Below, in pieces: positions 5,406 through 6,611 of a stretch of 6,611 nucleotides of DNA. The stretch lies in assembly GCA_903921965.1 (NCBI GenBank), contig CAIXSE010000428.1:1-6611 (forward strand), written 5' to 3'. The DNA comes from an uncultured Thermoleophilia bacterium. Its GTDB lineage: Bacteria; Actinomycetota; Thermoleophilia; UBA2241. Position numbers and translations under genes: made by a program. Every line of letters starts with the position of its first letter. The first letter of the stretch is position 1. Below the pieces are notes generated by a model. That model made no database searches, was not told the origin of the DNA, and saw nothing but the letters and a program-made list of their open reading frames with translations.

Positions 5406-5794
5406 CGCAGGCAGCGCGGCCGCGGGCAGTCGTCGCCCTCGCACCCGACGACCACCACGACGTGGGTGCGCGCATGCTGGCCGACGCGCTGGAGGCCGAC
5501 GGCTGGGAGGTCGGCTTCTTCGGGGTGACGGCGACCGTGGACGACGTGGTCGCGGCCGTCCGCGAGACCCGGCCGCGCTTCGTCGGCATCTCCTGCTCGC
5601 TGGGACGCTTCGTGGACGAGCTCCGCGACATGATCGCGAGGCTCCGCGAGGAGCTCGGCGACGAGCTGCCGCCGGTGGTCGTCGGCGGCCAGGCGTTCGA
5701 GGGCGACCCGGAGGTCTGGAAGCAGACCGGCGCCGACGCCTGCGCCACCGAGCGCGGCGGCGCCGTCGAGCTGCTCCGCGCGTACAAGGGGTAG
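5402..5794 (+). CDS. Single-domain cobalamin-binding protein, paralogue of the upstream sensor
   Basis: A 130-residue protein consisting of just the Rossmann B12-binding domain. DHHDVG (Asp17, His19, Gly22) is a complete DxHxxG motif for base-off/His-on cobalamin, followed by FVGISCSLG and VVGGQAF. It aligns over its whole length with residues 88-213 of the upstream protein (shared LAD-x-L-x2-DGW, RPRFVG/APRFVG, GAD), so the pair comes from duplication followed by loss of the cap in this copy. Its GTG start overlaps the upstream stop (GTGA), which implies translational coupling and roughly equal amounts of the two proteins. Without the helical cap it could not shield an upper ligand by itself, so it may work by pairing with the capped protein, as a cobalamin carrier, or as a response module. 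Function beyond cobalamin binding is inference. Confidence 0.82.
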   Translation: MTQAARPRAVVALAPDDHHDVGARMLADALEADGWEVGFFGVTATVDDVVAAVRETRPRFVGISCSLGRFVDELRDMIARLREELGDELPPVVVGGQAFEGDPEVWKQTGADACATERGGAVELLRAYKG

Positions 5795-5840
5795 GCGCGC
5801 CGGCGGCGGACCCGGCGCGGCGGCCGGGTCGAGGCGCGCC
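5794..5840 (+). terminator. Nested hairpin after the cobalamin cassette, probable terminator
   Basis: The outer arms are two copies of the self-complementary GGCGCGCC (5794-5801 and 5833-5840). The inner arms are GACCCGG (5809-5815) and CCGGGTC (5824-5830) with an 8-base loop. The structure begins at the last base of the stop codon. There is no U-tract, as is common for stem-only terminators in high-GC actinobacteria. Confidence 0.45.
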
Positions 5841-5857
5841 GGGCCGAGGGGTAGACT
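5829..5857 (+). promoter_or_regulatory. Promoter-like signal for the TIGR00300 gene
   Basis: TAGACT at 5852-5857 matches four of six -10 positions and is a frequent actinobacterial form. The -35 at 17-base spacing, TCGAGG (5829-5834), is poor (three of six). Transcription would start just before the leader hairpin. Confidence 0.35.
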
Positions 5858-5891
5858 GGGGCGGGCGGGCCCGGAGGGCCGCTCCCGCCCC
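5858..5891 (+). promoter_or_regulatory. Leader hairpin in front of the TIGR00300 gene
   Basis: GGGGCGGG (5858-5865) pairs perfectly with CCCGCCCC (5884-5891). Inside, GGCCC (5868-5872) pairs with GGGCC (5876-5880) over a 3-base GGA loop. It ends 20 bases before the GGGAGG ribosome binding site (5912-5917). As in the 3097-3125 hairpin, it directly follows a GTAnACT -10-like element. Confidence 0.4.
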
Positions 5892-5921
5892 GCACCGCGT
5901 TTCGCAGCCACGGGAGGCTCC

Positions 5922-6611
5922 ATGCCCGACTTGCCGTACGAGGACGTCCAGATCGAGGGTCACCTCATCGACTCCCTCATGATGCCCCAGATCATGGACC
6001 GCGTGATGGACCTCGAGGGCGAGTTCGAGATGCTCTCGTTCGAGGTCGGACGCATGAAGAACGACCCGTCCAGCGCGGTGATGCGCATCTTCGGGCGCGA
6101 CGCCGCGCACCTGGACGAGCTCCTCAACGCCATCACCGATTACGGCGTCGTGGCCGTGCGCCCGCAGGACGCCGTGCTCGAGCCGTGCGACATCGACGGC
6201 ACCTTCCCCGAGCGCTTCTACTCGACCACCAACCTCGTCACCTTCGTGCGCGTCGCGGGCGACTGGGTGCGCGTGCGGAACCCGGAGATGGACTGCGGCA
6301 TCCGCGTCGACCCGGCGAGCGGGCACGCCGAGACGGTCGCCATGAGCGACGCCCGGGCCGGCGACCTCTTCGTCACCGGCCACCGCGGCATCCGCGTGCT
6401 GCCGCTCGAGCGGCCGCGCGAGAGCCAGCCGTTCGAGTTCATGGCCAGCAACGTCAGCAGCGAGAAGCCCAAGGCGCAGATCCTGCACGAGGTGGCCAAC
6501 ATCCTGCGGCAGGTCAAGGAGGAGGGCCGGCTCACGATCGCCGTCGTCGGCCCGGCCGTGGTGCACACGGGGGCGGCGCCGCAGCTGGCCCGCCTCATCG
6601 AGGCGGGCTAC
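5922..6611 (+). CDS. TIGR00300 (LOR/SDH) family protein, ornithine cyclodeaminase-like, N-terminal part
   Basis: The first 230 residues of a longer protein; the frame is open to the window edge. Family members of the archaeal type, and the C-terminal half of cyanobacterial AgrE/ArgZ, convert L-ornithine to L-proline plus ammonia using NAD; 'LOR/SDH' is a historical label. Visible family blocks are EGHLIDSL near residue 13, DLEGEFEMLSFEVG at 30-43, EPCDIDGTFPERFY at 87-100, TTNLVTFVR at 102-110, GHRGIRVLP at 153-161, FMASNVSSEKPK at 173-184, and VVGPAVVHTG at 208-217 opening the dinucleotide-binding half. It starts at residue 1 of the LOR/SDH unit, so the N-terminal arginine dihydrolase of AgrE is not fused. 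ATG 5922 has GGGAGG at 5912-5917. The enzyme would drain ornithine to proline; exact activity is inferred from family. Confidence 0.85.
   Translation, partial: MPDLPYEDVQIEGHLIDSLMMPQIMDRVMDLEGEFEMLSFEVGRMKNDPSSAVMRIFGRDAAHLDELLNAITDYGVVAVRPQDAVLEPCDIDGTFPERFYSTTNLVTFVRVAGDWVRVRNPEMDCGIRVDPASGHAETVAMSDARAGDLFVTGHRGIRVLPLERPRESQPFEFMASNVSSEKPKAQILHEVANILRQVKEEGRLTIAVVGPAVVHTGAAPQLARLIEAGY

Noticed and set aside
4764..5794. Corrinoid protein of a methyltransferase system or B12 domain of ornithine aminomutase
   Set aside because: The Wx9EH cap motif points to CarH-type sensors, and no methyltransferase, mutase or PLP-barrel gene is present. Kept only as a low-probability alternative for the small paralogue.
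4728..6566. 612-codon open frame on the minus strand
   Set aside because: It lies opposite the two cobalamin-binding genes and the TIGR00300 gene, with long low-complexity Arg/Pro/Ala runs and no motif; a compositional shadow.
1..6611. CRISPR array, tRNA, rRNA, insertion sequence or integrase
   Set aside because: No regularly spaced repeats, RNA gene cores, transposase motifs or flanking terminal repeats were seen.

Overview
The window is very GC-rich with strong G/C preference at third codon positions. Its gene content (EamA-type transporter, TetR regulator, ureohydrolase, carbamoyltransferase, AguB-like amidase, CarH-like cobalamin sensor, TIGR00300 ornithine cyclodeaminase-like enzyme) fits a high-GC actinobacterial lineage, perhaps Thermoleophilia/Rubrobacteria-like. 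The lineage is inferred from composition and gene types only. All supported genes lie on the + strand, and the long minus-strand open frames are GC-bias shadows.

Layout. 1-282: 3' end of an EamA/DMT transporter, overlapping by one base an agmatinase/arginase-superfamily enzyme (282-1262). A TetR regulator follows after 4 nt (1267-1872). An intergenic stretch (1873-2012) carries a possible hairpin, a promoter and an AT-rich inverted repeat that is a good operator candidate. Next come an OTC-superfamily carbamoyltransferase (2013-3065) and an N-carbamoylputrescine amidase-like nitrilase-family enzyme (3148-4044), the latter with its own promoter-like signal and a 12-bp leader hairpin. After a 307-nt gap comes a tight three-gene set: a small helical protein (4352-4753), a CarH-like cobalamin-binding protein without a DNA-binding domain (4764-5405), and a minimal cobalamin-binding paralogue (5402-5794). 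A structured intergenic region leads to the start of a TIGR00300 'LOR/SDH' protein (5922 to window end), truncated by the window edge.

How it fits together. Ureohydrolase, carbamoyltransferase, carbamoyl-amide hydrolase and ornithine cyclodeaminase-like enzyme all act on arginine/ornithine/agmatine-type chemistry, so the region looks like a guanidino/ureido/amine catabolic locus under TetR control. Two of the enzymes are not textbook members. The ureohydrolase keeps its metal ligands but has Gly where agmatinases carry the catalytic His of the HGT motif. The carbamoyltransferase keeps STRTR and HCLPA but has lost the ornithine-recognition residues and carries a Trp-Trp-Trp-Met run instead. 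The real substrates may therefore differ from agmatine and ornithine. No agmatine deiminase or arginine decarboxylase is visible. The cobalamin trio looks like a separate sensory cassette: a Wx9EH-type (CarH photoreceptor-like) domain plus a cap-less paralogue and a helical partner, with no obvious output domain.
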